A DNA stretch of 64,000 nt from Lacrimispora sphenoides JCM 1415 (GTDB lineage Bacteria; Bacillota; Clostridia; Lachnospirales; Lachnospiraceae): the NCBI RefSeq assembly GCF_900105615.1, contig NZ_LT630003.1, forward strand, positions 3,732,501 through 3,796,500. Reading direction: 5' to 3'. Both the position numbers and the translations under genes were made by a program. The first letter of the stretch is position 1; every line of letters begins with the position of its first letter. The notes beneath the pieces are model-generated. The model ran no database searches. It worked only from the letters and a program-made list of their open reading frames with translations, and was not told where the DNA came from. This document shows positions 18,324 to 26,087 of the stretch, in pieces.

Positions 18324-19703
18324 TTACCGTTTAAGATCATTCCGGAATACACTGTATCCGTTTTCCTTTAATATCGTAAGCGCACTCCGCACCTTGGCCC
18401 CACTGTCAGACCGGCTGGTTCTGTATTCAAAACCGGCCCGCAGTTCATCATCCGTGACTGATTCAAAGTTTAATGCTAACACCGCCATTCCTTCAAAGCT
18501 GTCTCTGCGGTTAGGGGCCTTTTTTATCTCTGTATATGTGGTGTAGCAGTTTCCTGCCAGAAACATCACACAGGCCCCGCAGGCAGCGATCCTAAGGAAA
18601 GTCTTACCCTTACTCTTCCACTGCTTCGATAATAAAGCAAAGGTCAGCAAGATCCCAAGGATCCCGGACTGGAACTGAAGGGCATATCTTGAGCTTAAGC
18701 CGTAATTTTCCTGAAGGAATATCCACCTGGACAAGAGAATGAGCACGTGGTTCAGTCCACCCGATATTATGAGAATGGCAGGCAGAACCGTCTTCTCATA
18801 CAGGCGGTACCGCAGATTTAACCATAGCGCAAACAGATACAGCAGGATAACCAGAAAACCAAGGATCAAAAACGGTGTATTGGTCCGAAAGATGTACTCA
18901 GCCTGCTCCCCTTCTATGACCATGGAGGAAAAAGACTTTACGAAAAAGCGGACAAAAAAACCGGGTGTATCTCTCAGCTGGACAAGAAGAGGCACGGTCG
19001 CCGGGGCCGCATGGTCTTCCACCGCATAGGCATTGCTCCACAAATAAAGGAGAAGAGGAATCAGTGCACAGAGGCCGTATAACCCCCAGTCCTTTCTCGA
19101 ATCGCCCTTTTTTAACAGGAACATGAGACCGCAGGCTATTATTACCGTCACCGAATAGATTGCACAGTAGGGGCCTGCCACCAAAAGCGTTGTAAAAAAC
19201 GGAAGAAGCATGAGCTTTACCCTGTCATATTTCTTTTCCTGTCTGCTCCATACCCGGTCCATCACCTCATAATGATAATAGAAGCAGGCAAAAGACAGAA
19301 AATGGGCCCAACCGCTTCCATTGGTCAGCATTTCCCACTTATTAAGGCTGAAAAGTACGATCATTAAAGCCCCAAACCAGCCAGGAGAAACCTTCCTGCG
19401 GCAGCAGTAGCTTCCCAGGGCCAAGCCGGAAAGTCCAAGGGCCAGGACGCCTAACACACGGTCAAACATGGTGTTGTATCCGAAAAGTGATACATTAAGG
19501 ATCCTTCCCAGATAATTGACCGGAATCCTGGTCAGGACATCCGGCACAAAGAACTTAGCCGGATTCCATACGTCAGGCAGATAACTGTTTACAAGGCGGA
19601 CGTAATCGGTATAGATTCCGTCACAGGTTGCCGTAAAGATATACCAGAGGCCAAAAACAGTCCCCAAAAGGGGAAACAGGCCGTACAGATACTTTCTATT
19701 CAT
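18324..19703 (-). CDS. Polytopic membrane protein of unknown function in glycan operon
   Basis: A 459-residue protein with about 10-11 predicted membrane helices and a short soluble C-terminus (FEGMAVLALNFE...). After the first helix a loop begins CDGIYTDYVRLVNSY, an acidic-aromatic stretch that may correspond to the first outer loop of GT-C proteins. The match is weak and no family is claimed. It is 48 bp from the 753-residue protein and 17 bp from the 599-residue protein, all on one strand, so the three are probably made together. The most economical inference is a membrane glycosyltransferase or an accessory of one. Confidence 0.5.
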   Translation of the reverse strand: MNRKYLYGLFPLLGTVFGLWYIFTATCDGIYTDYVRLVNSYLPDVWNPAKFFVPDVLTRIPVNYLGRILNVSLFGYNTMFDRVLGVLALGLSGLALGSYCCRRKVSPGWFGALMIVLFSLNKWEMLTNGSGWAHFLSFACFYYHYEVMDRVWSRQEKKYDRVKLMLLPFFTTLLVAGPYCAIYSVTVIIACGLMFLLKKGDSRKDWGLYGLCALIPLLLYLWSNAYAVEDHAAPATVPLLVQLRDTPGFFVRFFVKSFSSMVIEGEQAEYIFRTNTPFLILGFLVILLYLFALWLNLRYRLYEKTVLPAILIISGGLNHVLILLSRWIFLQENYGLSSRYALQFQSGILGILLTFALLSKQWKSKGKTFLRIAACGACVMFLAGNCYTTYTEIKKAPNRRDSFEGMAVLALNFESVTDDELRAGFEYRTSRSDSGAKVRSALTILKENGYSVFRNDLKR

Positions 19704-19720
19704 GCGTTTCTCCTATGCCC

Positions 19721-21520
19721 TTAATTTGCGGTTATGGAAGCAACGACGGAGAGGTGCTTTTCTCCTCTTTGCTCCGATGCATTTTCGTAGTAAAAGTTGC
19801 TTTCAAACGTAAGCTCCGTAACCTGAAAGGCTGTCGTGTCAATTTCAGCTGTTACCGTATTGGAAGTAATGGGAATGACCTGGTTTTCTGTTCCATTTAT
19901 GGTCACAGTAATCTGTTCCAGGCCGGTAATAACGCCGGGATAATAGAATTTAAATCCGATCTTGCCTTCTTTCCCTGCCATGATCCGGACTTTAGCGCTT
20001 TCATCCAGCCAACCGTCCCCATAACAGCCATAGACCGGCTCAAATTTTAAGTTCCGGACAAATTCCGTTACATCCTGAAATGCGTTATGGGCCGGGTCTT
20101 CCCTCAGTATCAGCATGTTTGGAGTTACCAGGCCGATATCGTGGATGGATTCAATAAAAGTAACTTCGGTTCCTTCTGCCAGCCGTTCTTTATCAAAGGT
20201 TTTGAAAAAGGTCCTGGCAGTAAAATCGCTCATCTCGTAGGAATTGCCGATGATGTAAATTTTCTTTCCGAATATCTCAGCCTTATATTTCCCGAAAGTC
20301 TCTTCTGCCAGGGAATTGTACCTAAGCTGGGAGGACCAGTAATAAAGATTCTCGTATTTCCCCCGGTAAAAACTTTCTACCGGAAGCATGAGAATGCCGT
20401 AAAGCAGAAACAGACCGCAGTATATCAGAGGCCTGGTACGCTTTACCACACCGCACATGTAAGCTACAAATAGCCACGCCGCTGTCATGGAAACATAGAT
20501 CCACCGGGTCTCCACCCTTATGGTGACGCTTGAAGAGCCGATGCACAGGGCGATAAATAAAAGAAACAAGCAGATTACAGGAAGACGTTTTTTAAGCTGC
20601 TTCCGTTCCCGTATAACTGTTACAAGAAAAATCACGGTCATAATAAGGAGAAAGAAATCTGCAAACACTACAAGAACATGAACCCAGTAAGGCGATCTTC
20701 CCCAGCTAAGTCCATTTAAATGATCAGGGCCTGCATTGATTCCAAATAAGTAAAGCACCTGGCTTAAGGCATACCGGATGGTTTCCGAAAGATGGAAGGT
20801 ATCCGCCACATCCGTTCCGCCTGTCCCTGCCGGAGAAATACTTCCGATGGTAAGAAAGCGGATCGCCTGAACCACCAGGAACGACCCGGTAATGCTAAGC
20901 CACGGCTTTAGACTCCTCTCCTTTTTCATGAGAAACGCGGCATAAAATAAGGGCAGAAGCACCATATAGCGTTCATGAATGAAGCAGACAGAGAAATACA
21001 TTGCCGTTGCAGCCGGTACAAGCCACCTTCTCTCCTCTTCACCGGAGAGATAACGGTAGAGACAGTAGAAAATGCCGATAGCCGCCCACAGCGCTATGCT
21101 TTCCATCAGTCCGTATACCTGGCTGATCTGGTAATAAGACATCCGGGAGAGCAGGTATAAAATCCCGCACAAAAAGCCAATGACCCGCCTGCCTGACAAA
21201 CGCTTTCCAAACCGGTAAACCGTATAGGCGATACAGCTGTTTAAAAGGATATTAAAAGGTACGAACCAGCCGATGTGGTTTGCGAAGACCATCAGTTCCA
21301 GCCAGGCCGCCAGATAATAGACAAAACGGAACCGGGTGCTTCCCAGAGGGAATACAAATTCACGGAAAGACTGCTCTCCGTAACAGGACCAAAGATATAA
21401 ATCATCCATATAAAGCCCTTTTATCTCTATCCCTCTGTTTATGAAAAAAGCAAATCCCAGCAAAAGCGCGGCTGCGATGATCTCTTCCTTCCACTCAGCT
21501 TTCCACTTTTTATCTTTCAT
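19721..21520 (-). CDS. Polytopic membrane protein with MDD motif, GT-C-like
   Basis: The 599-residue protein starts with a short charged segment and one helix. A loop follows carrying GLYMDDLYLWSCYGEQSF; a paired-acid motif at this place is typical of GT-C transferases and of GtrII-like glucosyltransferase domains. About 10-12 helices follow to residue 400. The last 200 residues are soluble, with IYIIGNSYEMSD and a beta-rich tail, probably extracytoplasmic. The gene is 30 bp downstream of gmhA. With the GtrB-like protein it would fit a lipid-sugar donor/membrane-transferase system. The function is inferred from topology and context only. Confidence 0.55.
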   Translation of the reverse strand: MKDKKWKAEWKEEIIAAALLLGFAFFINRGIEIKGLYMDDLYLWSCYGEQSFREFVFPLGSTRFRFVYYLAAWLELMVFANHIGWFVPFNILLNSCIAYTVYRFGKRLSGRRVIGFLCGILYLLSRMSYYQISQVYGLMESIALWAAIGIFYCLYRYLSGEEERRWLVPAATAMYFSVCFIHERYMVLLPLFYAAFLMKKERSLKPWLSITGSFLVVQAIRFLTIGSISPAGTGGTDVADTFHLSETIRYALSQVLYLFGINAGPDHLNGLSWGRSPYWVHVLVVFADFFLLIMTVIFLVTVIRERKQLKKRLPVICLFLLFIALCIGSSSVTIRVETRWIYVSMTAAWLFVAYMCGVVKRTRPLIYCGLFLLYGILMLPVESFYRGKYENLYYWSSQLRYNSLAEETFGKYKAEIFGKKIYIIGNSYEMSDFTARTFFKTFDKERLAEGTEVTFIESIHDIGLVTPNMLILREDPAHNAFQDVTEFVRNLKFEPVYGCYGDGWLDESAKVRIMAGKEGKIGFKFYYPGVITGLEQITVTINGTENQVIPITSNTVTAEIDTTAFQVTELTFESNFYYENASEQRGEKHLSVVASITAN

Positions 21521-21550
21521 CTTTAGCCCCTTTCTTATTTTAATTCACGC

Positions 21551-22195
21551 TTAAAAGAATCGTTCCTCTAACATCAGGCAGAGGGTATGGTAAACCGGTA
21601 GGTGGAGTTCCTGAATTTTAAATGTCTCTGTTTCCGGAACCACTACCGTCACATCCGCTGCCATCTTTAAAAGCCCTCCGTCTTTCCCGGAAAGACCTAT
21701 GGTTTTTATGCCAATGGCCTTTGCCGCTGTTACGGCATACATAACATTCTTCGCATTACCTGAGGTGGATATTCCTAAAAATACATCCCCCTTCTTTCCG
21801 TATCCATACGTCTGCTGGGCGTAGATCATTTCCCCGTCCACATCGTTTAAAAATGCTGTGGAAAGGCTGGGATGACCGGTTAAGGCAATGGCCGGAAGCC
21901 CACCCTGAAGCTTATCCCCAAGCTCCTTACCAAGAACTTGGTCTGCCTCTAAGAGCTTTGCGGCAAAATCTTCTGATACAGGACGGCGTTTTACAAAACC
22001 CTTCATCAATTCTCCTACAATGTGCTCAGCATCCGCACAGCTGCCGCCGTTTCCTGCGATCAGCAGCTTACCGCCGTTTTCATAACATGATTCCAGGATC
22101 TCGTAAGCTTCCCTGATCTGAGGCTTTACGCCAGCCAGCACAGGATAGCGTTCGATCAGCTCTTCTAAATAGTTCATAGGTTCCATGTTTCTCAC
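21551..22195 (-). CDS. gmhA: Sedoheptulose-7-phosphate isomerase
   Basis: This 214-residue SIS-domain protein carries LLIAGNGGSCADAEHIVGEL, the phosphate-sugar binding block of GmhA, and a second SIS block VFLGISTSGNAKNV. It converts sedoheptulose 7-phosphate to D-glycero-D-manno-heptose 7-phosphate, the first step toward nucleotide-activated heptose. Its start overlaps the gmhB stop by 4 bp, so translation is probably coupled. With hddA, gmhB and hddC just upstream the full GDP-heptose route is present, which makes heptose isomerase more likely than a general sugar isomerase. It is slightly longer than the usual 190-200 residues. Confidence 0.93.
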   Translation of the reverse strand: MRNMEPMNYLEELIERYPVLAGVKPQIREAYEILESCYENGGKLLIAGNGGSCADAEHIVGELMKGFVKRRPVSEDFAAKLLEADQVLGKELGDKLQGGLPAIALTGHPSLSTAFLNDVDGEMIYAQQTYGYGKKGDVFLGISTSGNAKNVMYAVTAAKAIGIKTIGLSGKDGGLLKMAADVTVVVPETETFKIQELHLPVYHTLCLMLEERFF

Positions 22196-22770
22196 ACTCC
22201 TTCTCTGTTCAGTATCCAGTCTGCAGCTTCTTTCATGGCAGGGGCATAGAAGTCAAAAGAATTCCTTTTCTCTGACTGGGTCAGATTGCCGTATAATTCT
22301 TTTCCATATCCGGTCCCTACTAATATCGTGTTCACTCCATATCTTTTTCCAGCTTCTGTATCCAGAAGCTTATCTCCGATCATATATGAATGGGACTTGT
22401 CCACCTGAAAGCTTGTCTCTGCCATTTCAAACATCCCTGTTTCCGGCTTCCGGCAGTGACATTCCACCCGGTATTTTCCGATCCCATGAACCGGATGGTG
22501 GGGGCAGTAATAAAAGCGGTCTATCTGGGCTCCTTCTTTTGTAAGAAGGCTGTTTAAATATTCATGGAGAGCTCTCACATCCTCTTCCCCATAATATCCC
22601 CTTGCCACTCCGGCCTGGTTGGTGACTACCACAAGCTTAAATCCCTGCTCCCTAAGCCGCCTTAAGGCTTCCGGCACTCCTGGAAGGATCACCAGGTCCT
22701 TAGGCCGGTGCAGGTATTCTACTTCTTCGTTGATGGTTCCATCCCGGTCTAAAAATACGATTCTGTCCAT
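22192..22770 (-). CDS. gmhB: D-glycero-D-manno-heptose 1,7-bisphosphate 7-phosphatase
   Basis: The 192-residue HAD phosphatase opens DRIVFLDRDGTIN, with D8 and D10 as nucleophile and general acid, followed by VVTNQAGVARG. The GmhB zinc loop is visible: YYCPHHP, then ECHCRKPE, supplying Cys and His ligands. It removes the 7-phosphate from heptose 1,7-bisphosphate, so the product keeps the 1-phosphate for activation. AAGGAGG precedes the start. The 133-bp spacer from hddA is unusually long for this operon and is described separately. Confidence 0.94.
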   Translation of the reverse strand: MDRIVFLDRDGTINEEVEYLHRPKDLVILPGVPEALRRLREQGFKLVVVTNQAGVARGYYGEEDVRALHEYLNSLLTKEGAQIDRFYYCPHHPVHGIGKYRVECHCRKPETGMFEMAETSFQVDKSHSYMIGDKLLDTEAGKRYGVNTILVGTGYGKELYGNLTQSEKRNSFDFYAPAMKEAADWILNREGV

Positions 22771-22903
22771 GGTTTCCCCCTCCTTTTTCCGCTCTTTTTA
22801 ACTGACAGGCGCTCCGCTATCAATGCATGTAGCCCACTAATGTAATAGGATTGCCATAGCAGCCGTGCTCCGGCGCGAGAATCTGCATTAAGACTTTTTA
22901 GGT
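22771..22903 (-). other. 133-bp gene-free spacer between hddA and gmhB
   Basis: This gap breaks an otherwise tightly packed operon. On the minus strand it holds AGAC/GTCT and AATGCA/TGCATT self-complementary words and ends in the AAGGAGG of gmhB. A short frame crosses it but has no ribosome site. It could be an inserted small repeat, but no second copy was found in the window. Confidence 0.35.
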
Positions 22904-23974
22904 CTACACTTGAAAGTGATATTCGCCTCCTGGTATAGCAACCCGGACCTCCTGGTAATCCCAGCGTTTTTCGTCTGTGACCCACGCCTGAGCGCCCCGA
23001 AGTTCAAAGTTCCAGTCCGTAAGCTGTCCTCCGGCTGCTTCCATACGTGCGGCCACCTTATGACGGACGTTATAGGGACAGTACACCAGAAGGAATCCTC
23101 CTCCGCCGGCTCCTAAAAGCTTTCCGCCCAGAGCACCTGCCTTTAATGCCTCCTCATAAAGCTCGTCAATATGGGGAGTGGAGATCTTGCTGCTCATGCG
23201 CTTCTTGCTCTTCCAGCCATAATCCAGAAGCTTTCCAAAGCTGTAAAGGTTACCTTTTAACAGTTCATCCTTCATGGCATAAGAAAGTGCCTTTACCTCA
23301 CACATCGCATCGAATGGATCCTTCTTTTCGTAGTTTTTCACCTGGTCTTTTATGATGTTGGCGGATACATGGATGTTTCCTGTATAGCAAAGAAGCAGAT
23401 TATACTGCAGCTCATGGATAATCTCTTTTTTTATGCGGAGAGGGTTAACCACCACATTGTTGCGGCCGTGGAACTCGATGAAGTTAAAGCCTCCAAAAGT
23501 AGCAGCATACTGGTCCTGATAGCCGCCGTCGATTTTTAAATCCTCTCTCTCCACCTGATAGGCTAAGTCTGCCATGGCATAGCTGTCCATTTCCACGCCT
23601 TTCCATTTGGCCATGGCCGTTAATAAGGCCACCATAACGGTGGAGGATGTACCAAGGCCCGATCCGGGAGGAGCATCGCACTGTAAGTACACCTCACAGC
23701 CCTGCTTGATATCCATTGCCTTTAATGCCGCCGTCACCAGATCCAGGCGTCCGTCATATACATAATTTTCATTCGTGTTGTACTTTACCGTCATATCAAA
23801 GTCCAGAGAATGAACGATGATCTGATCATCATCCCTTGGTACGATGGAGCAGTATGCGTACTTATTGATGGTGCTGCCGATGATGGCTCCTCCCTGCTCC
23901 ACACAGAAGGGAGCTACATCGGTTCCTCCTCCGCCAAAGCTCACCCGCAGGGGAGCACGTCCTCTGATTACCAT
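22904..23974 (-). CDS. hddA: D-glycero-alpha-D-manno-heptose 7-phosphate kinase
   Basis: This 356-residue GHMP kinase shows RAPLRVSFGGGGTDV at the N-terminus, the ATP-binding PPGSGLGTSSTVMVAL block at about 105-120, and the C-terminal GALGGKLLGAGGGGF motif. These identify the HddA type, which phosphorylates C1 of heptose 7-phosphate in the GDP-alpha-heptose branch; the ADP-beta-heptose branch uses HldE instead. The hddA start overlaps the end of hddC by 7 bp. The neighbouring HddC confirms the GDP branch. Confidence 0.93.
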   Translation of the reverse strand: MVIRGRAPLRVSFGGGGTDVAPFCVEQGGAIIGSTINKYAYCSIVPRDDDQIIVHSLDFDMTVKYNTNENYVYDGRLDLVTAALKAMDIKQGCEVYLQCDAPPGSGLGTSSTVMVALLTAMAKWKGVEMDSYAMADLAYQVEREDLKIDGGYQDQYAATFGGFNFIEFHGRNNVVVNPLRIKKEIIHELQYNLLLCYTGNIHVSANIIKDQVKNYEKKDPFDAMCEVKALSYAMKDELLKGNLYSFGKLLDYGWKSKKRMSSKISTPHIDELYEEALKAGALGGKLLGAGGGGFLLVYCPYNVRHKVAARMEAAGGQLTDWNFELRGAQAWVTDEKRWDYQEVRVAIPGGEYHFQV

Positions 23975-24678
23975 AAGTTCAACTCTCCTTTCCCTACATC
24001 TTCTGCAAACCGGTAATAATCCTCCGGAATTCCTATATCAATGAAATACCCGCTGCTTACAAGGCCGCCCAGCTTTTTCCCTTCTGAAAGCCACTTTGGA
24101 ATCATTACCTGTTCCAGGGACACCTTTCCTTCAGGAATCTCATCAAGCAGATTGCGCCTGAGTAAATAAATGCCGCCGTTTATGGTTCCCCGGCGTTTTT
24201 CTTTAGTCTTCTCATTAAAGGCAGAAAGCCAGCCGTCTTCCAAAACAGCCTGTCCGTAACGGGACACATCTGGCACCTCCCGGAGTACCAGGGCCATGTC
24301 TAAATCCCGTTCTTTGCCAAGTTCCATAAGCTTGTTGTAATCAATCCGGTAAAAAGTATCAGCATTTAGTACTAAGAATCGGTCTGAATGTATTTGAGAT
24401 CCTGCATTTTTAATGGCTCCTGCGGTTCCTAACAACTCTTCTTCATAAGCATAAGAAACCCGGATCCCCCATTTGGATCCGTCTTTAAAATATTCTTCTA
24501 CCATCGAGCCTTTATAGCCCACGGCGAAAATTATCTCCGTCACTCCATAGCGGACCAGTTCCAATACTACATATTCCATAAATGGCTTATCCCCGATCAG
24601 GGCCATAGGCTTTGGTCTGTCGCTTACTACGGAACGGAGCCGTGTGCCCAGGCCGCCTGCCAGTAAAACTGCCTGCAT
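23968..24678 (-). CDS. hddC: D-glycero-alpha-D-manno-heptose 1-phosphate guanylyltransferase
   Basis: The 236-residue nucleotidyltransferase begins AVLLAGGLGTRLRSVV with the DRPKPMALIGDKPF block, followed by LVLNADTFYRID with the catalytic aspartate. It would couple GTP with heptose 1-phosphate to yield GDP-D-glycero-alpha-D-manno-heptose, the donor used for S-layer and capsule glycans. Sequence alone cannot separate HddC from other NDP-sugar pyrophosphorylases; the call rests on its position with hddA, gmhB and gmhA. A ribosome site GGAGGG precedes the start. The shortened structured element (24723-24817) is its leader. Confidence 0.9.
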   Translation of the reverse strand: MQAVLLAGGLGTRLRSVVSDRPKPMALIGDKPFMEYVVLELVRYGVTEIIFAVGYKGSMVEEYFKDGSKWGIRVSYAYEEELLGTAGAIKNAGSQIHSDRFLVLNADTFYRIDYNKLMELGKERDLDMALVLREVPDVSRYGQAVLEDGWLSAFNEKTKEKRRGTINGGIYLLRRNLLDEIPEGKVSLEQVMIPKWLSEGKKLGGLVSSGYFIDIGIPEDYYRFAEDVGKGELNLW

Positions 24679-24722
24679 AACTGTACCCTCCTGATATTAT
24701 TTCTTATGGTTATTATAACATA

Positions 24723-24817
24723 AGTCCGCAGTGATGAGATTTTTTATTATGTACAAGTACAAAGATAATCTTTCCCAGCCTTATTTCGCACTGCTCATTG
24801 CTTTCGTGGTTAGTATA
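24723..24817 (-). repeat. Structured repeat element, copy 3 (shortened)
   Basis: On the minus strand TATACT (24817-24812), preceded by TGA as in an extended -10, is followed after three bases by CACGAAAGCAATGAGCAGTG. The closing stem GCAGTG/CACTGC is perfect. The apical hairpin is GTAC-TT-GTAC, where the full copies have GTGC/GCAC, so both sides changed together. Compared with copies 1 and 2, about 59 bp are missing: the far arm of the long stem, the GNRA-type hairpin and the 12-bp stem. The element ends GGACT, 45 bp before the hddC start. Confidence 0.75.
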
Positions 24818-24847
24818 TCATATATCCTTTAGAACAATCCAGGAAGA

Positions 24848-25939
24848 TCATTTCCCCGGATTCCCTGACCGGGACCGAAGCATGCCTCCCAGGCCATGAA
24901 TGACCTTTCTTGCCCCAATTGCAAATAAGACCGGAAGGGCAATTCCCATAACAAGATACAGAACATGAAGTTCCGGATAGGAATGAGGGAAGCCTCCCTG
25001 ATTTTCTGCAGGCTCCAGTATCATCTGGGCATAAATCCGGTCGCAGACCTTAAATGCCAGAAAATGCAGAGCCATGATGTCAAAAGAATATTTTCCAAGC
25101 AAGGCCGCAGTCTTCCCTGCGATCGGAGCCTTCTGCAAACACCTGGCTGCATAGCAGCAGAGATAAATACCGGCTGCAGAAATGATATAAAAGTTGATTC
25201 CTCCTGGTATCTGATTGGCGGACAGCTCCACACTTTCCTCTGTAAACATCAGGAAATAATAGAAAATCCCTGCGCACAAAGCAGCACCATACCATGTTAC
25301 ATATTTTTCAACAGAAATCTTCCATGTCCGCACAGCATATCCACCATAGTAAACCGGAATCACCAATAGGGCTGTCTGAAGGTGGTAGTTTAAGAAAATC
25401 TCTCTTCGGATGAGGACTGCGCCAAAAAGTCCTGCTCCAACACAGAGAGCCGCTGCTGCCCATGGCCGGAAAGAATCCGGAAGATAGTTCCTGCAGAACC
25501 AGAGAATGACCGAAAAGCCTGTTCCTGCCCCCAGTATAAGAGGCACGAACCACATCGCTCCTGACGGTCCTTCCGGGCATCGTAAGAACAGGGTATTTGC
25601 CATGGCAAGGATCATCTCCTTTTTGCCGTAGTTCGCATCAGACAGAAAAAGCAGATACTTTGAAAGCAGGTTATGTAGTAAAACGAACAGGCCTCCATAA
25701 CAGAAATAGGGCACCCACATATTCTTTAACCGCCTTGCAAAAAAGTCAAAGGGGGCATCCCCGTAACGCTCTTCATTATAGAAGTATCCTGAAATGAAAA
25801 AGAATATGGCCAGATGGTAATAATACACCGTCCGAATGGCAATCCCTAGGTTCTGTGAATGACCAAACACAATGGATACGATTCCGATCCCCTTTAAAAT
25901 ATCCCAGAACAGAAGCCGGTCTATTTTTTTCTCTTCCAT
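24848..25939 (-). CDS. Membrane acyltransferase, family 3 (OafA/WecH-like)
   Basis: Starting at the ATG at 25939 gives 363 residues; GGAAGAGG lies just upstream of it, whereas the in-frame ATG at 25972 has its AAAGGA too close. About ten membrane helices are visible. The N-terminal LLFWDILKGIGIVSIVFGHS carries the histidine expected for acyl transfer, followed by FFFISGYFYNEE and the RRLKNMWVPYF block typical of the family. Such proteins move acetyl or related groups onto glycan sugars across the membrane. Its place in the heptose operon suggests O-acylation of that polymer. The acyl donor and target hydroxyl are unknown. Confidence 0.88.
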   Translation of the reverse strand: MEEKKIDRLLFWDILKGIGIVSIVFGHSQNLGIAIRTVYYYHLAIFFFISGYFYNEERYGDAPFDFFARRLKNMWVPYFCYGGLFVLLHNLLSKYLLFLSDANYGKKEMILAMANTLFLRCPEGPSGAMWFVPLILGAGTGFSVILWFCRNYLPDSFRPWAAAALCVGAGLFGAVLIRREIFLNYHLQTALLVIPVYYGGYAVRTWKISVEKYVTWYGAALCAGIFYYFLMFTEESVELSANQIPGGINFYIISAAGIYLCCYAARCLQKAPIAGKTAALLGKYSFDIMALHFLAFKVCDRIYAQMILEPAENQGGFPHSYPELHVLYLVMGIALPVLFAIGARKVIHGLGGMLRSRSGNPGK

Positions 25940-26087
25940 GCGATCCTCTTCCTTTCCCCTTACTTTCACCATAGTTCCTTTCTCTTTTCAAGTACGCCCT
26001 TACAATCTGCCGTCCGGCACAGCCAAAGGCTTAAAACGGCATGGCACCGCGCCCGGTCATACCGGGACGGGTTTACCTGTTTGCCGT
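25940..26087 (-). other. Spacer with several potential hairpins
   Basis: 148 bp between the kinase/GT2/GT4 gene and the acyltransferase gene. Plus-strand words CCGTCC (26010-26015) and GGACGG (26065-26070) can pair and enclose AGCC-AAA-GGCT (26021-26031), a weaker CGG/CCG hairpin (26037-26049), and CCCGGT-CAT-ACCGGG (26052-26066), which competes with the outer stem for two bases. There is no poly-T run, so it is not an ordinary terminator. It could be a processing or regulatory structure or a small repeat. Confidence 0.5.
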
